DNA of 64,000 nt from Peribacillus simplex (GTDB lineage: Bacteria > Bacillota > Bacilli > Bacillales > DSM-1321): the NCBI RefSeq assembly GCF_900156045.1, contig NZ_FTMX01000004.1, positions 62,001 through 126,000 of the forward strand. Direction: 5' to 3'. Position numbers and translations under genes: made by a program. Of this stretch, positions 15,810 to 25,017 are shown piece after piece. The first letter of the stretch is position 1. Each line of letters begins with the position of its first letter. The notes beneath the pieces are model-generated. The model had not been told where the DNA came from. It made no database searches and saw nothing but the letters and a program-made list of their open reading frames with translations.

Positions 15810-15924
15810 GTACCACATCTGTACCGTTTTTTTAATTATATAAAATCAGTTTTGATATAATTAACATACTATGAGTACATTCAATAAAAATAAACCATTT
15901 TTTTACCTATCTGTCCTGGTACAG
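15810..15924. promoter_or_regulatory. Candidate MocR operators between eamA-type and mocR genes
   Basis: GTACC is repeated at 15810-15814 and 15821-15825 (11 bp apart, one helical turn), giving GGTACAG on the minus strand. The same GGTACAG occurs on the plus strand within CTGTCCTGGTACAG (15911-15924) in front of the mocR gene. Spaced GTAC-type direct repeats are typical of MocR-family sites. The assignment is inference. Confidence 0.4.
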
Positions 15925-15943
15925 TTGAAAGGGGGACCATTAA

Positions 15944-17320
15944 ATGAATTCAAAATATATGAAGATAATGGAAGTCATTAAGTCTCGGCTAGGAGATGGT
16001 TCGCTAATTGCAGGCGGTAAACTTCCTTCTGTTCGTCAGTTATCTGAGGATTTTTCATGTAGCAAAAATACGGTCATTAAAGCATACGTAGAACTTGAAA
16101 AAGAGCATTTAATTTATTCTGTTCCTAAAAGCGGCTACTATGTTGTGAATGAATACCAAAAAGCGACGGAAGAAAATGAGGTGATTGATTTTTTGTCTGC
16201 CGGTCCAGATAAAAATGTTATGCCCTATGTGGAATTTCAACATTGTATGAATCAAGCAATTGACCATTATAAAGAAGAGCTTTTTACATACTCTGATCAA
16301 CAAGGACTTTACTCACTACGAGTACAGTTGGTGAAATATCTGCAAAATTTACAGGTTTTCACTCAACCAGAAAGATTAGTCGTTGTATCTGGCTCGCAGC
16401 AAGCCCTTAATTTATTAGTGTCCATGCCATTTCCAAATGGGAAAAACAATATTCTAATTGAACAGCCCACTTATTTTGGATTCATTGAGTCGATCAATCT
16501 GCATCAAACTACTACTTTTGGAATTGAATTATCAATGGAAGGGATTGATCTTGATCGTCTGGAATACATTTTTCGAAATAATGATATAAAATTTTTCTAT
16601 ATTATCCCGAGATTTCACAATCCACTTGGACATAGTTATACGAATGGCGAAAAGAAAAAAATCGTGGAGTTAGCTGAAAAATACGATGTATATATAGTGG
16701 AGGATGATATATTAGGAGACCTTGATCCAAATCCAAAATCAGATCCTTTATTTTCTTTTGATTCCTCTGGGAGAGTGATCTATATTAAAAGCCTTTCAAA
16801 AATTTTTCTCCCAGGGTTAAGGATTGGTACTGTCGTTCTTCCTGCATTAATGATTAACAATTTCATACGATATAAATTCAGTTCGGATTTTAATAGTTCA
16901 GCACTTTCTCAAGGCGCGCTAGAAATCTATTTAAAAAGCGGTATGTTTAATAGCCATCTGAAAAAAGTTAAAGAGGTATATAGGACTAAAATGCAAATCC
17001 TTCAAGAAGCATGTCAATTATTGCTGCCGGCCAATACTTCTTTTTCAAAACCGACTTCCGGATTCTACCTTTCCATCAGTTTGCCCGAAAATGTGAAAGC
17101 AAAACAGGTGGTCCATATGTTAAATGAGCAGCATATATATGTTGATGATGCCTCAAGGATGTATTTAGCAGAATATAAAAAGGAAAATCTCGTTCGATTA
17201 TGCATCTCACAAGTGAACGAGAGTCAAATTAAACTAGGGGTAGAGCGATTGGCTCATTGTATTGCATTACTTGACAGTAGAAAAAAACATAATAAGCCAC
17301 ATAACTTTTTACTCATATAG
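15944..17320 (+). CDS. MocR family regulator (GntR HTH + aminotransferase fold)
   Basis: A 458-residue fusion. Residues 1-70 form a GntR winged HTH (KLPSVRQLSEDFSCSKNTVI, ending LIYSVPKSGYYV). Residues about 85-445 form a type I PLP-dependent aminotransferase fold with VSGSQQALNLLVSMPF, EQPTYFGF, the YIIPRFHNPLGHSYT motif and the PLP-binding lysine in SLSKIFLPGLRIG. In this family the domain senses PLP or an amino compound and does not catalyse transamination. RBS AAAGGGGG is 8 nt before the ATG. It is divergent from the EamA transporter it probably controls. Confidence 0.88.
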   Translation: MNSKYMKIMEVIKSRLGDGSLIAGGKLPSVRQLSEDFSCSKNTVIKAYVELEKEHLIYSVPKSGYYVVNEYQKATEENEVIDFLSAGPDKNVMPYVEFQHCMNQAIDHYKEELFTYSDQQGLYSLRVQLVKYLQNLQVFTQPERLVVVSGSQQALNLLVSMPFPNGKNNILIEQPTYFGFIESINLHQTTTFGIELSMEGIDLDRLEYIFRNNDIKFFYIIPRFHNPLGHSYTNGEKKKIVELAEKYDVYIVEDDILGDLDPNPKSDPLFSFDSSGRVIYIKSLSKIFLPGLRIGTVVLPALMINNFIRYKFSSDFNSSALSQGALEIYLKSGMFNSHLKKVKEVYRTKMQILQEACQLLLPANTSFSKPTSGFYLSISLPENVKAKQVVHMLNEQHIYVDDASRMYLAEYKKENLVRLCISQVNESQIKLGVERLAHCIALLDSRKKHNKPHNFLLI

Positions 17321-17554
17321 TATTGGTGAGTTTTCCCTTAGAAATTTAGCACTGTTCTTTTTGAGTTCATAATGATAATAAACCTTTATGTGCTCCCATT
17401 TCATATAAGACAAGATGAAGGGGTAAAGCCTGTAGAATGATTGAAATATTCAGTATGTTTTCTATGAAGTTACTCTAATGATCCTGCAATAATATACTAT
17501 ATACCAATTGATTTTAAGATGTAATATATGGGTTACTTGAAAGGAGTTTTCCTC

Positions 17555-18130
17555 ATGAATATTACATCTTTTTTAATTTACTGTTTTATTGTAACTTTTA
17601 CACCAGGACCTACTAATATCGTGATATTATCCACAGTGCATAATATGGGGACAAAGAAGGCGATGGAATATACGTATGGAGCAACTATTGCTTTTGGATT
17701 ATTACTTGTTATTTCTGCAATGCTAAATACTATGCTAGTAACGATATTACCCAAAATTTTGATCGTTATGCAGATAATCGGAAGCTTTTATATGTTCTAT
17801 CTCGCTTATCAAATTTACAAAATGGATACATCAAAACCAACTGTAAACCAAAGTGCCACTTTTATATCAGGCTTCCTCATGCAGTTTTTAAATCCTAAGG
17901 TGGTTGTATTTACAATGACTGTAATTCCCAGCTTCATTATGCCACACTATACCGCAATGCCTGCAGTGATAATAAGTGTTGTTACTATAACCATTGTAGG
18001 GTTTTTAGCATTTATTACATGGGTTCTTTTCGGTACGCTCTTCAAGGCGTTTTTACAGAAGCATGAAAAGATTGTTAATGCCGTGATGGCATTATCTTTA
18101 GCTTATTCTGCTATAATGATTTGGTTGTAG
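17555..18130 (+). CDS. LysE/RhtB family amino-acid exporter
   Basis: A 191-residue, six-helix membrane protein of the LysE/RhtB superfamily. The opening FLIYCFIVTFTPGPTNIVIL holds the conserved TPGPxN motif, and GFLMQFLNPKVVVF is the second family signature. It exports amino acids or related metabolites. ATG 17555 is chosen because AAAGGAG is 8 nt upstream; the earlier in-frame ATG 17528 overlaps no RBS. An AraC-type regulator starts 16 bp downstream and very likely regulates this unit. Confidence 0.88.
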   Translation: MNITSFLIYCFIVTFTPGPTNIVILSTVHNMGTKKAMEYTYGATIAFGLLLVISAMLNTMLVTILPKILIVMQIIGSFYMFYLAYQIYKMDTSKPTVNQSATFISGFLMQFLNPKVVVFTMTVIPSFIMPHYTAMPAVIISVVTITIVGFLAFITWVLFGTLFKAFLQKHEKIVNAVMALSLAYSAIMIWL

Positions 18131-18146
18131 ATAAGGGGTGAGATGA

Positions 18147-18923
18147 TTGGACAAATTTATCTATAAAAAATCTGCAGGTATTACGGCGTTGTCAGCCAGC
18201 ATTACTGATTTTACGTATAAAAAGCACTCTCACAAAGAATATGCGATAGGTGTAACATTGCGTGGTATTCAACATTATAACTTGGATGGAAGTTTACAAT
18301 TGTCATATCAAAATGGTGTTATGCTTTTTAATCCAGAACAGGCACATGACGGAATGGCACATGATAAGGCAGGTCTAGATTATGTTATGCTATATATTGA
18401 GCCACAATTGCTTTTAGAGGTTATTGAGAAAAAGGATTTAGTTCGATTTTCAACTCCCATTGTATATGATTATAGAATTGAAAAAAGAATATTAAATCTT
18501 TCTAATGCTATTTTAAGTGAAAAAGATGAGGCTTTGTGCAATGAATTACTCTTATCCCTCGCAGATAGCCTTATTCAAACTAATCTTTCTACAGACTGTA
18601 AGAAAGATAACGCTTCAATTAGAAAAGCAAAGGATATGTTTCATACCAATTTAGACAATGTACTTAAACTTGACGAGATATGTAAAGAGCTTAATTTATC
18701 TAAATTCCAGTTTATTAGATTATTCAAGGCGCATACTGGAATTTCACCATACCAATACTTTCTTAACTGCAAGATAGAACGTGCAAAGCAGCTAATAGAA
18801 AAAAACGGAGATATTTATTCAGCAGTTGCTGATTGTGGTTTTGTTGATTTACCCCATTTAAATAAACATTTTAAAAGCGTATATGGAATAACGGCATTTG
18901 AATATATGTCACATTTAAAATGA
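18147..18923 (+). CDS. AraC family transcriptional regulator
   Basis: 258 residues. The N-terminal cupin-like sensing domain (YKKHSHKEYAIGVTLRGIQH, then LFNPEQAHDG) is followed by the C-terminal double HTH (residues about 165-258; LKLDEICKELNLSKFQFIRL, then AVADCGFVDLPHLNKHFKS). This is the AraC subgroup commonly coupled to LysE exporters. The TTG start at 18147 is supported by AAGGGGTG 8 nt upstream. It follows the exporter by 16 bp, indicating one transcript and likely autoregulation in response to the exported compound. Confidence 0.88.
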   Translation: MDKFIYKKSAGITALSASITDFTYKKHSHKEYAIGVTLRGIQHYNLDGSLQLSYQNGVMLFNPEQAHDGMAHDKAGLDYVMLYIEPQLLLEVIEKKDLVRFSTPIVYDYRIEKRILNLSNAILSEKDEALCNELLLSLADSLIQTNLSTDCKKDNASIRKAKDMFHTNLDNVLKLDEICKELNLSKFQFIRLFKAHTGISPYQYFLNCKIERAKQLIEKNGDIYSAVADCGFVDLPHLNKHFKSVYGITAFEYMSHLK

Positions 18924-19045
18924 GGAGGGGGAAATTCAGACTAATTAACAAGGTACCAAAAATTACAGCATTTTTAATTAATGATTCCAAACTAGACGTT
19001 ACCACGGCTATCTAAACTGAAAAACTTCAAGAAATATAATAAAAC

Positions 19046-19411
19046 GTAGGGGATGTTATTACATTTGAACGGACATTCACTAAAGAGGATGTTGAATTGT
19101 TCACAAAAGTATCATGGGATGAGGGGAATCACCATATTACTCCCGATGAACAGGGGAGACTTGTTATTCAAGGGTTGTTGACTGCTTGTTTACCAACAAA
19201 AGTTGGTGGAGAAAACAATGTACTGGCTCGTACCATGAATTTTGAGTTTATTAAACCAGTTTTTACAGGAGATACAATAATATGTGAAGTAACGATCGAA
19301 AAATTTGAGAAGAAAGATAATGGTAGAATATCTATTTTGGCAACTTTCCTATGCACAAACCAGAATGAGGAACAAGTATTAAGAGGAAGCTTTGCGGGAG
19401 TCATACTATAA
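19046..19411 (+). pseudogene. Start-less paralogue of the 1239 hotdog gene
   Basis: The frame VGDVITFERTFTKEDVELFT, then HHITPDEQGRLVIQGLLTAC and PVFTGDTIICEVTIEKF aligns along its length with the hotdog protein at 1239-1613. Where that gene has its start (V/MPLNAGD), this copy has TAA-AAC-GTA-GGG-GAT, so the start codon region is lost. A TTG at 19097 would give a 104-residue protein lacking the first strand and has no RBS. The rest of the reading frame is intact, so decay is recent. Confidence 0.6.
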
Positions 19412-19705
19412 CCGTATATACTTAGCTGCTTAATTTTATTCTGATTATTGTTTTTGAACTGGTTCTATAGCGCCTACCCCGCAGGTAGCAGCATGGGTGA
19501 CTGAGATGCAAAACTACACAGGGTACAAATTGGGGGCGACTGTCATTATCGGTGTACAATTCGCTAGATATAACAGTGAACATAAGTGTAAATTCAAATG
19601 ATGATATAGTTACTATATTTTGATTATTCAGATAAGTGATTATTTAAGGAGGAATAGCGATTATTAGGTTATTACCTTAGTTTTCAATGAGTTTTAGTAA
19701 TTTTA

Positions 19706-19731
19706 AAGCATCCTGTCGAGGATGTTTTTTT
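19706..19731 (+). terminator. Terminator in a 427-bp gene-free interval
   Basis: CATCCT-GTCG-AGGATG stem followed by seven T's. The surrounding interval 19412-19838 shows no other convincing gene. It separates the hotdog and MFS remnants. Confidence 0.65.
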
Positions 19732-19838
19732 ATTGGAATATTTACACAATGATAAAAACTGTGATGTTAATTCCTGTAGATTGACAATAAAGGTGATCCA
19801 TTTACAAAGTCATTTAATTAAAGCTGTTTAAGCCTATT

Positions 19839-20915
19839 TTGCCTGCCTATTTGTTAAGCATGAATGCATCTTCCATTCAGGTAGGTCTAGTCACATCATT
19901 ATTTACGATAGGTGCTGTTTTAATCAGGCCTTTTGTAGGTTACTATTTAATTGATAACCAGAGGAAAAGTCTGGCCATTTGTGCAAGTGCAGCTTTAATG
20001 ATCATTACGATACTATATCCGTTTCTTAATATTATATGGCTTCTTCTATTGTTACGGCTTTTCCATGGTGCTGCGTGGGGTGTATCAACCACAGCTAATA
20101 GTACAATAGTAGTGGATTTGATTCCTAAGAAACGCTTAGGAGAAGGAATAGGGTATTTTTCTATATCCACAACGGTCGGAGCTATCGTTGCACCGAGTAT
20201 AGGTATTCTTATCTATGACTCTTATTCCTTCGATATTTTGATATGGTCATCAGCAGTACTGAGCTTATTGGCAATAATTGCGCTTCAATTTGTATCTTCA
20301 CCTATTAATGTAAAGTGTAAGAAGAAACCATTTCGCTTTTTGGATATGATTTATGAAAAAGAAGTATGGTTCCCAGCATTACTGACGGTTATTACAACAC
20401 TAGGTTTTGGGGCTATCATTACATTTTTGGTTCTTTTTGGAAAACAAAAGGGAGTAGATCATATTTTTCTATTCTTCCTTATCAATGCAACTGTCTCAAC
20501 TTTACTACGTCCGTTTACAGGGAAATGGTATTACAAAAAAGGGCCTTGGTCTATTATCATTATGTCAGCTGTGTTAGGATTTTTTTCACTTGTTATCCTG
20601 TCTTATACGTCAAATGATTCTCAACTTATCATTGCGGCGATTTTATTTGGGGCAGGTTATGGAACTGTTATGCCATGTTTACAAACATGGACTGTTCAAA
20701 AGGTAAGTGAAGAAAAAAGAGGAGCAGCCAACGCAACCTTTTTTTCCAGTTTTGACGTTGGTGTTGGAGTTAGCGCATTTGTTTTAGGAATTTTAGCTGA
20801 ATGGATCAGTTTAGCGATGATCTTCAGGTTTGTTAGTCTAAGTTTTATTGTTGTTGCGGTTTTAGTCTATAAGGATTATATAAATGAAAAGTATGGCATG
20901 AATAAATCGATCTAA
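19839..20915 (+). pseudogene. MFS transporter lacking its N-terminus
   Basis: A long intact frame for a YfcJ/YhhS-like MFS carrier begins at LPAYLLSMNASSIQVGLVTS, which is the end of the first helix. GAVLIRPFVGYYLID and FHGAAWGVSTTANSTIVVDL follow, with PRKRLGEG-type motifs as PKKRLGEGIGYFSIST. Only 24 in-frame bases precede it after a stop (TAA, 19815), with no ATG/GTG and no RBS. About 35 residues including most of helix 1 are therefore missing compared with the usual 390-400. A TTG start at 19839 is formally possible but unlikely to give a working carrier. Confidence 0.6.
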
Positions 20916-20955
20916 AACAAATCCACCTCTATTTTAATAGAGGTGGATTTGTTTG
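20915..20955 (+). terminator. Strong Rho-independent terminator
   Basis: AACAAATCCACCTCTATT pairs perfectly with its complement around a TTAA loop, ending in TTTGTTT, right after the MFS frame. Confidence 0.85.
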
Positions 20956-21272
20956 CTGGAATTATAATACCAAACGGCTATAACTGGAATACATCTAGTT
21001 CTACTCGTACTCCTTATAAGGGATGTATAAAAAAGCAGCTAATGACCTAGCCAGCAGGACAAGTGTTAAAAATCAACGATTCCTCTTTTATTTGACCGAT
21101 TATACAGAAATTTTCTTGCCAGTAGAGGTGCTTTGATTTACGAATCTCAAGCTTCAAAGCTCATATCAAATTTCCCAGGTGCGAAGTTTAAGTTATAATA
21201 GTAAAAAACATCCGTCAATATAAGCTGGATGATATAAGCTTCTTGATTGAAATACATATAAAGGATTGGTGA
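20956..21272. other. 317-bp interval without recognisable genes
   Basis: No ORF with an RBS and no repeat was found. The last 30 bases hold the leader of the thiamine-binding protein gene. Confidence 0.5.
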
Positions 21273-21593
21273 ATGAGAATGGCAATAGTTGATGTAACGG
21301 TTATTCCTGTCGGTACACAAACTCCAAGTGTAAGCAGTTATGTGGCAGATATTCAAAGAGTATTAAAGCAATATGAAAATAAGGGAGAAATCCGTTTTCA
21401 ACTGACTCCCATGAATACAATCATTGAAGGCGAGCTGCCTAAATTGTTTGAAGTGATCCAAGCGATGCACGAAGTACCGTTTGAAAAAGGTCTTGCTAGA
21501 GTTTGTACGAATATCCGAATCGATGACCGTCGTGATAAAGAACGCAGGATGGAAGACAAAGTAAAGCGAGTGAATGGCTTGCTTGAGGAATAG
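21273..21593 (+). CDS. MTH1187/YkoF-type thiamine-binding protein (DUF77)
   Basis: A 106-residue ferredoxin-like protein of the MTH1187 family, close to B. subtilis YqgV. The family signature VDVTVIPVGTQTPSVSSYVA is at residues 5-24, and LTPMNTIIEGELPKLFEVIQ and TNIRIDDRRDKE follow. Members form tetramers and bind thiamine or related small molecules in the cytoplasm. The start is ATG 21273; ATG 21279 (MAIVDVT) is also possible. It is an isolated gene followed by a tandem-repeat region. Confidence 0.88.
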   Translation: MRMAIVDVTVIPVGTQTPSVSSYVADIQRVLKQYENKGEIRFQLTPMNTIIEGELPKLFEVIQAMHEVPFEKGLARVCTNIRIDDRRDKERRMEDKVKRVNGLLEE

Positions 21594-21715
21594 TGAAATG
21601 TATGGAAGGGCATAAGGTCAAGATAATGGTTCATAGCTGTTTGGAACCAGGGGAATCCTTAAGAGACTTCATGCGGAAACTTTCTCGGTGTAGTGAGCAA
21701 TTATACAAACACCTC

Positions 21716-21851
21716 GAATTTCGTCGATATATTGCTGTTTTCGGAGATATATCTTGAATTTCGTCGATATATTGTGTTTTTCGGAGATATATCCTGAATT
21801 TCGTTGATATATCGCTGTTCTTCGCTGTTCTTCTGGGATATATCCCGAGTT
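21716..21851. repeat. Tandem repeat, 40-bp unit
   Basis: The unit beginning GAATTTCGTCGATATATTGC starts at 21716, 21756 and 21796, and a fourth partial unit begins at 21847. Units 1 and 2 are 40 bp. Unit 3 is 51 bp through duplication of GCTGTTCTTC. Each unit contains GATATAT blocks in both strands. The minus-strand ORF across it (69 codons) is only a product of the repeat. The wider gap 21594-22059 has no other gene. Confidence 0.8.
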
Positions 21852-21893
21852 TCGTTGATGATTTTCAATTAAAGTCAATGTATTAATAGCTTT

Positions 21894-21937
21894 AAAGCCT
21901 TGGTATTACTGATTCCTCAGTTCCCAAGGCTTTTTTA
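21894..21937. terminator. Rho-independent terminator
   Basis: AAAGCCTTGG (21894-21903) pairs with CCAAGGCTTT (21924-21933), followed by TTTTT. Confidence 0.7.
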
Positions 21938-22059
21938 TCATTATTTAATGAAGGGAGCTAACTGGCTGACCGCATTTCATACATTTCCATATTATATCTT
22001 GCATAGGAGATTAGGTAGTGATATAAATAGGGCTCCAAAAAAGATATAAACAGTTTAAT

Positions 22060-22512
22060 TTATAAACGTTCGCCATAAAGCTCTTTTTCTTCATTTGGAT
22101 GAAAAAGAGTGAATCCTTTTGAACAATACACAAACCTTCTATCTATCTCGAATCCAGCCTTATTCAAAATTTCAACTGTCCCATGTGAACCAGTCCCGGC
22201 ATACCCGCAACTACAACCAGATAGGTGTAGCTCATTTCCTTTTTTGTCTATAAGGATGAGATCGCTATCGAGCAAAATATTATCTTTATTCATTTCTTTA
22301 GTAATTTTAGCAATTTTAAAACGATCAAAATGATCTTTAACTGCTTCGAATAATGCAATACTTTTATTGGTAATACCGCGGTCTTCGCCGTAATCTTTTA
22401 TGACGAATACTTCCCGCTCATATGATTTCTTATATAGATGGTACTTTTGGTAAGTGACGTCATTAATTTTATAAATAAGTGGACTTTCACTATCCATTTT
22501 TTGATTAAACAT
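22060..22512 (-). CDS. Uncharacterised protein with a Cys/Gly motif
   Basis: A 150-residue soluble protein not assigned to a known family. The N-terminal 75 residues are charged and alternate strands and helices (YQKYHLYKKSYEREVFVIKD). Residues about 95-120 carry LHLSGCSCGYAGTGSHGTVE, a compact CxC-Gly segment that could bind a metal or nucleotide, then a helix and RRFVYCSKGFTLFHPNEEK. There is an excellent RBS (AGGAGGGG, 6 nt before ATG), so the gene is real. It is monocistronic, with no functional clue from neighbours. Confidence 0.65.
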   Translation of the reverse strand: MFNQKMDSESPLIYKINDVTYQKYHLYKKSYEREVFVIKDYGEDRGITNKSIALFEAVKDHFDRFKIAKITKEMNKDNILLDSDLILIDKKGNELHLSGCSCGYAGTGSHGTVEILNKAGFEIDRRFVYCSKGFTLFHPNEEKELYGERL

Positions 22513-22811
22513 TGCACCCCTCCTAAATAGTTAGTTTATTAAGTTTATTAGGAGAAAAAGAGATTAGTACTAAGAATCTGATATGAGGCAAAGTTTTTTC
22601 ATTTTTAATTTTCGTTATGGAATTAATAGGAATGATCATGATGTCTAGAAGGGTGTGAATGGGGCTGTAATTTTCATGATAATTTCAACTATAGCAGTAA
22701 TATTTACAGAGATAAAATTAGTTTCCTCAAATGAATGATAAGGGCAAATAAGACAATATAAATAGAACCATTGATAGTTAAAAGAGTGGTCTATAAGCTG
22801 TTGCGTAATTA

Positions 22812-23090
22812 TTAAGCCAAAAAGGGCAAGAAGAAATCTAATTCTTTCCTACTTCTCTTTTTATAAATACCGACTAAAAGATAGATTGCAATTACATTGA
22901 TAATAATAAATAAAATTAAATCAATAACATCATATCCATTCATAGATGAAGGGTTATAAACTCCAGGCAGTGAAAACACTGTAAGAGCAACCAGTACCCA
23001 AAAAGTTATCCGGTATCTTTTCTTTTGTTTGCCAGTTATTGTTCCTGTCTGTAAAGCCATGACAAGTTTGTTAATATTCCAAATATACAT
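22812..23090 (-). CDS. Small two-helix membrane protein
   Basis: 92 residues with two hydrophobic segments (about residues 29-45, ITFWVLVALTVFSLPGV, and 57-78, VIDLILFIIINVIAIYLLVG) and a basic tail KKRSRKELDFF. RBS AAAGGAG is 7 nt before the ATG. Function unknown. A 77-bp remnant of the 3' end of a related gene is at 3296-3372, so this family has been copied within the region. Confidence 0.6.
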   Translation of the reverse strand: MYIWNINKLVMALQTGTITGKQKKRYRITFWVLVALTVFSLPGVYNPSSMNGYDVIDLILFIIINVIAIYLLVGIYKKRSRKELDFFLPFLA

Positions 23091-23202
23091 TACTGTCTCC
23101 TTTTGTAGATTATCAGACTAATTATAGAGTAGGGTCTACGTAAAAACCATCTTTATTAAAATTCCCTGTCCATACTCATTACATCTTTCGAAACATAAAA
23201 AA

Positions 23203-23244
23203 ATCCGGATAATGGACACTTTTTTATGTGTGTCCAATATCCGG
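23203..23244. terminator. Terminator hairpin
   Basis: CCGGATA-TGGACAC pairs with GTGTCCA-TATCCGG with a single A bulge on each arm. It is located at the 3' end of the minus-strand HxlR gene; A-rich and T-rich flanks allow bidirectional use. Confidence 0.7.
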
Positions 23245-23263
23245 AGTATAAATCAGGTGTATA

Positions 23264-23659
23264 CTATAGCTCTTCTTTATTAACATGGGTAGAGTAGTTT
23301 TGTTCACTTTGTTTTTTTTCCATATATTTTTTTCCCCACTCTCCCATAATGTCCAATACTGGGATAAAGCTTTTCCCTTGAGGAGTTAGTGAGTATTCTA
23401 CTTTAGGAGGAACTTCTTTATACACTTCTCTGTGAACCATACCATCCTCTTCCAATTCTCTCAGTTGTTTTGTCAATATTCCTTTTGAAATGCCCGGTAA
23501 CAATCTTTGAAGTTCGTTAAATCTTTTTGTTTGACGACTTATGTACCATAAAATAACGATTTTCCATCTTCCGGCAATTACATTTTGAGTAAGTGTCAAA
23601 GAGCATATTTCTTCTTGTTCTTCAGGAGGCGGTTCTCCTTGAAAATTAAATCGAGCCAT
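23264..23659 (-). CDS. HxlR family transcriptional regulator
   Basis: A 131-residue HxlR/DUF24 protein. The winged HTH ([40 protein letters not shown] and the wing [19 protein letters not shown]) is complete. A single cysteine at about residue 19 ([10 protein letters not shown]) occupies the place used for redox or quinone sensing in QorR/YodB-type members. It is divergent from a QorB-like NADPH:quinone oxidoreductase gene, the same arrangement as qorR-qorB (ytfH-ytfG). This strongly suggests thiol-based control of that gene by quinones or aldehydes. Confidence 0.88.
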   Translation of the reverse strand: MARFNFQGEPPPEEQEEICSLTLTQNVIAGRWKIVILWYISRQTKRFNELQRLLPGISKGILTKQLRELEEDGMVHREVYKEVPPKVEYSLTPQGKSFIPVLDIMGEWGKKYMEKKQSEQNYSTHVNKEEL

Positions 23660-23892
23660 TGATTGTATTTTCCCTCTCTCTCATAATGGTCCTATTTTTG
23701 TGACTATGTCATAAAAAAATGCCTACTTTTATAATTGTGGCTGTGGATATAGTATATACCTGTGCTTAATAATTCAACAAGTACACGTATAAGTGAAGGG
23801 AGGGTATATCAAGTTATTTTACTATGTTGATCGAATTATTAAGATTGCTATTATCGACTTACTAACACGAAAAAATTAATCGGGGGAAAAAG

Positions 23893-24780
23893 ATGAAAAT
23901 ATTAGTTACTGGCGCAACTGGAAAATTAGGATTAAAAGTTATAGAAACTTTATTAAAAACTGTACCGGCAAGTCAATTGGCAGTTAGTGTTCGAAATCTA
24001 GAAAAAGCAGAAGGATTACGAGCTCGGGGAGTAGAAGTTCGATATGGAGATTTTGGTCAGCCAGAAACATTAGATTCTGCCTTTTCAGGAATTGATCGGC
24101 TTTTAATTATATCCACTGTTGGGGATGATGAAACAGTAATTAGACAGCATGCTAATGCCGTGGCTGCTGCGCAACGTAATCAAGTTAAATTCATTGCTTA
24201 TACTAGCGTAACAAATGCAAGTGAAAGTAACTTATTCCTTGCCCCAGCTCATAGAGCTAGGGAAGAAGCTATTTTGAAAACAGGTATTCCAAACTCGTTT
24301 TTACGAAATAATTGGTATTTGGAAAATGAAATTGGGAGTATACAAGGTGTTATGGCAGGAGCACCTTGGATTACATCTGCAGGAACAGGAAAGGTGGGTT
24401 GGGCACTTCAACAAGATTATGCGGAGGCAGCAGCAAATGTCTTAACCGGGAGCGGACACAATAATACAGTTTACGAGCTTTCCGGCAAGCTTATGACTCA
24501 AGAGGAATTAACATCTGCTCTTGGAACTGTCTTAGGAAAAGAAGTACCTGTACAACAAGTCGATGATGCTGCGTATACAGATATTTTGAAAGGTGCAGAG
24601 GTGCCAGAAACCTACATTTCTATGCTCGTTAACATGCAAAAAGGCATTAGAGATGGTGAATTAGAAATACCGAGTAACGATTTGGAAATATTACTTGGTC
24701 GCCCTTCTACACCAATAAAAGAGGCTTTGAGCCAAATTATTACTCGAAGTTCCAAGAAAAATAAGTTTAATCAAAAATGA
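23893..24780 (+). CDS. NmrA-like NAD(P)H:quinone oxidoreductase (QorB/YtfG-like)
   Basis: A 295-residue atypical SDR (NmrA/QOR2 type). MKILVTGATGKLGLKVIETL is the NADP-binding motif. RYGDFGQPETLDSAFSGIDR and IAYTSVTNASES are conserved in QOR2, and FLRNNWYLENE lies in the active-site region. The family reduces quinones with NADPH in the cytoplasm. The start follows GGGGG about 8 nt upstream. Divergence from a single-Cys HxlR regulator indicates induction by electrophiles. Near-full length compared with E. coli YtfG (286 residues). Confidence 0.88.
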   Translation: MKILVTGATGKLGLKVIETLLKTVPASQLAVSVRNLEKAEGLRARGVEVRYGDFGQPETLDSAFSGIDRLLIISTVGDDETVIRQHANAVAAAQRNQVKFIAYTSVTNASESNLFLAPAHRAREEAILKTGIPNSFLRNNWYLENEIGSIQGVMAGAPWITSAGTGKVGWALQQDYAEAAANVLTGSGHNNTVYELSGKLMTQEELTSALGTVLGKEVPVQQVDDAAYTDILKGAEVPETYISMLVNMQKGIRDGELEIPSNDLEILLGRPSTPIKEALSQIITRSSKKNKFNQK

Positions 24781-24810
24781 CCATTCACATGTAATGGAGG
24801 TCATTCCTTC

Positions 24811-24966
24811 CTAATAATGTGAACTACAGAGTGAAGTAGTTGGATCAATAAGCTTATATGAATCTGGATTTCTTTTCATTGCTTCATTAAAGGGTACTTT
24901 AATGCAATGCATATTAACATCACAAAATGCATTCCCTTTTTTAATAATGTACGTCTTGAAAACCAT
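24811..24966 (-). CDS. Small 51-residue protein
   Basis: An open frame (MVFKTYIIKKGNAFCDVNMH, then CIKVPFNEAMKRNP) with GAGGGG 5 nt before the ATG. It has three cysteines, a balanced composition and no membrane segment. No family is recognised. It lies between the quinone reductase and a repeat element. The good RBS and natural composition argue for a real small gene, but there is no independent support. Confidence 0.4.
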   Translation of the reverse strand: MVFKTYIIKKGNAFCDVNMHCIKVPFNEAMKRNPDSYKLIDPTTSLCSSHY

Positions 24967-25017
24967 AATATCCCCTCATTCGCAGAATGGATTGTTACGT
25001 CTATCCATTGGTTAGGT

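Noticed and set aside
21716..21851. CRISPR-like array
   Set aside because: The 40-bp units are contiguous, with no unique spacers between them, and no cas genes are near.
21669..21878. 69-codon minus-strand ORF with repeated YQRNSGYISE-like peptides
   Set aside because: It is a translation of the 40-bp tandem repeat, without RBS or start context.
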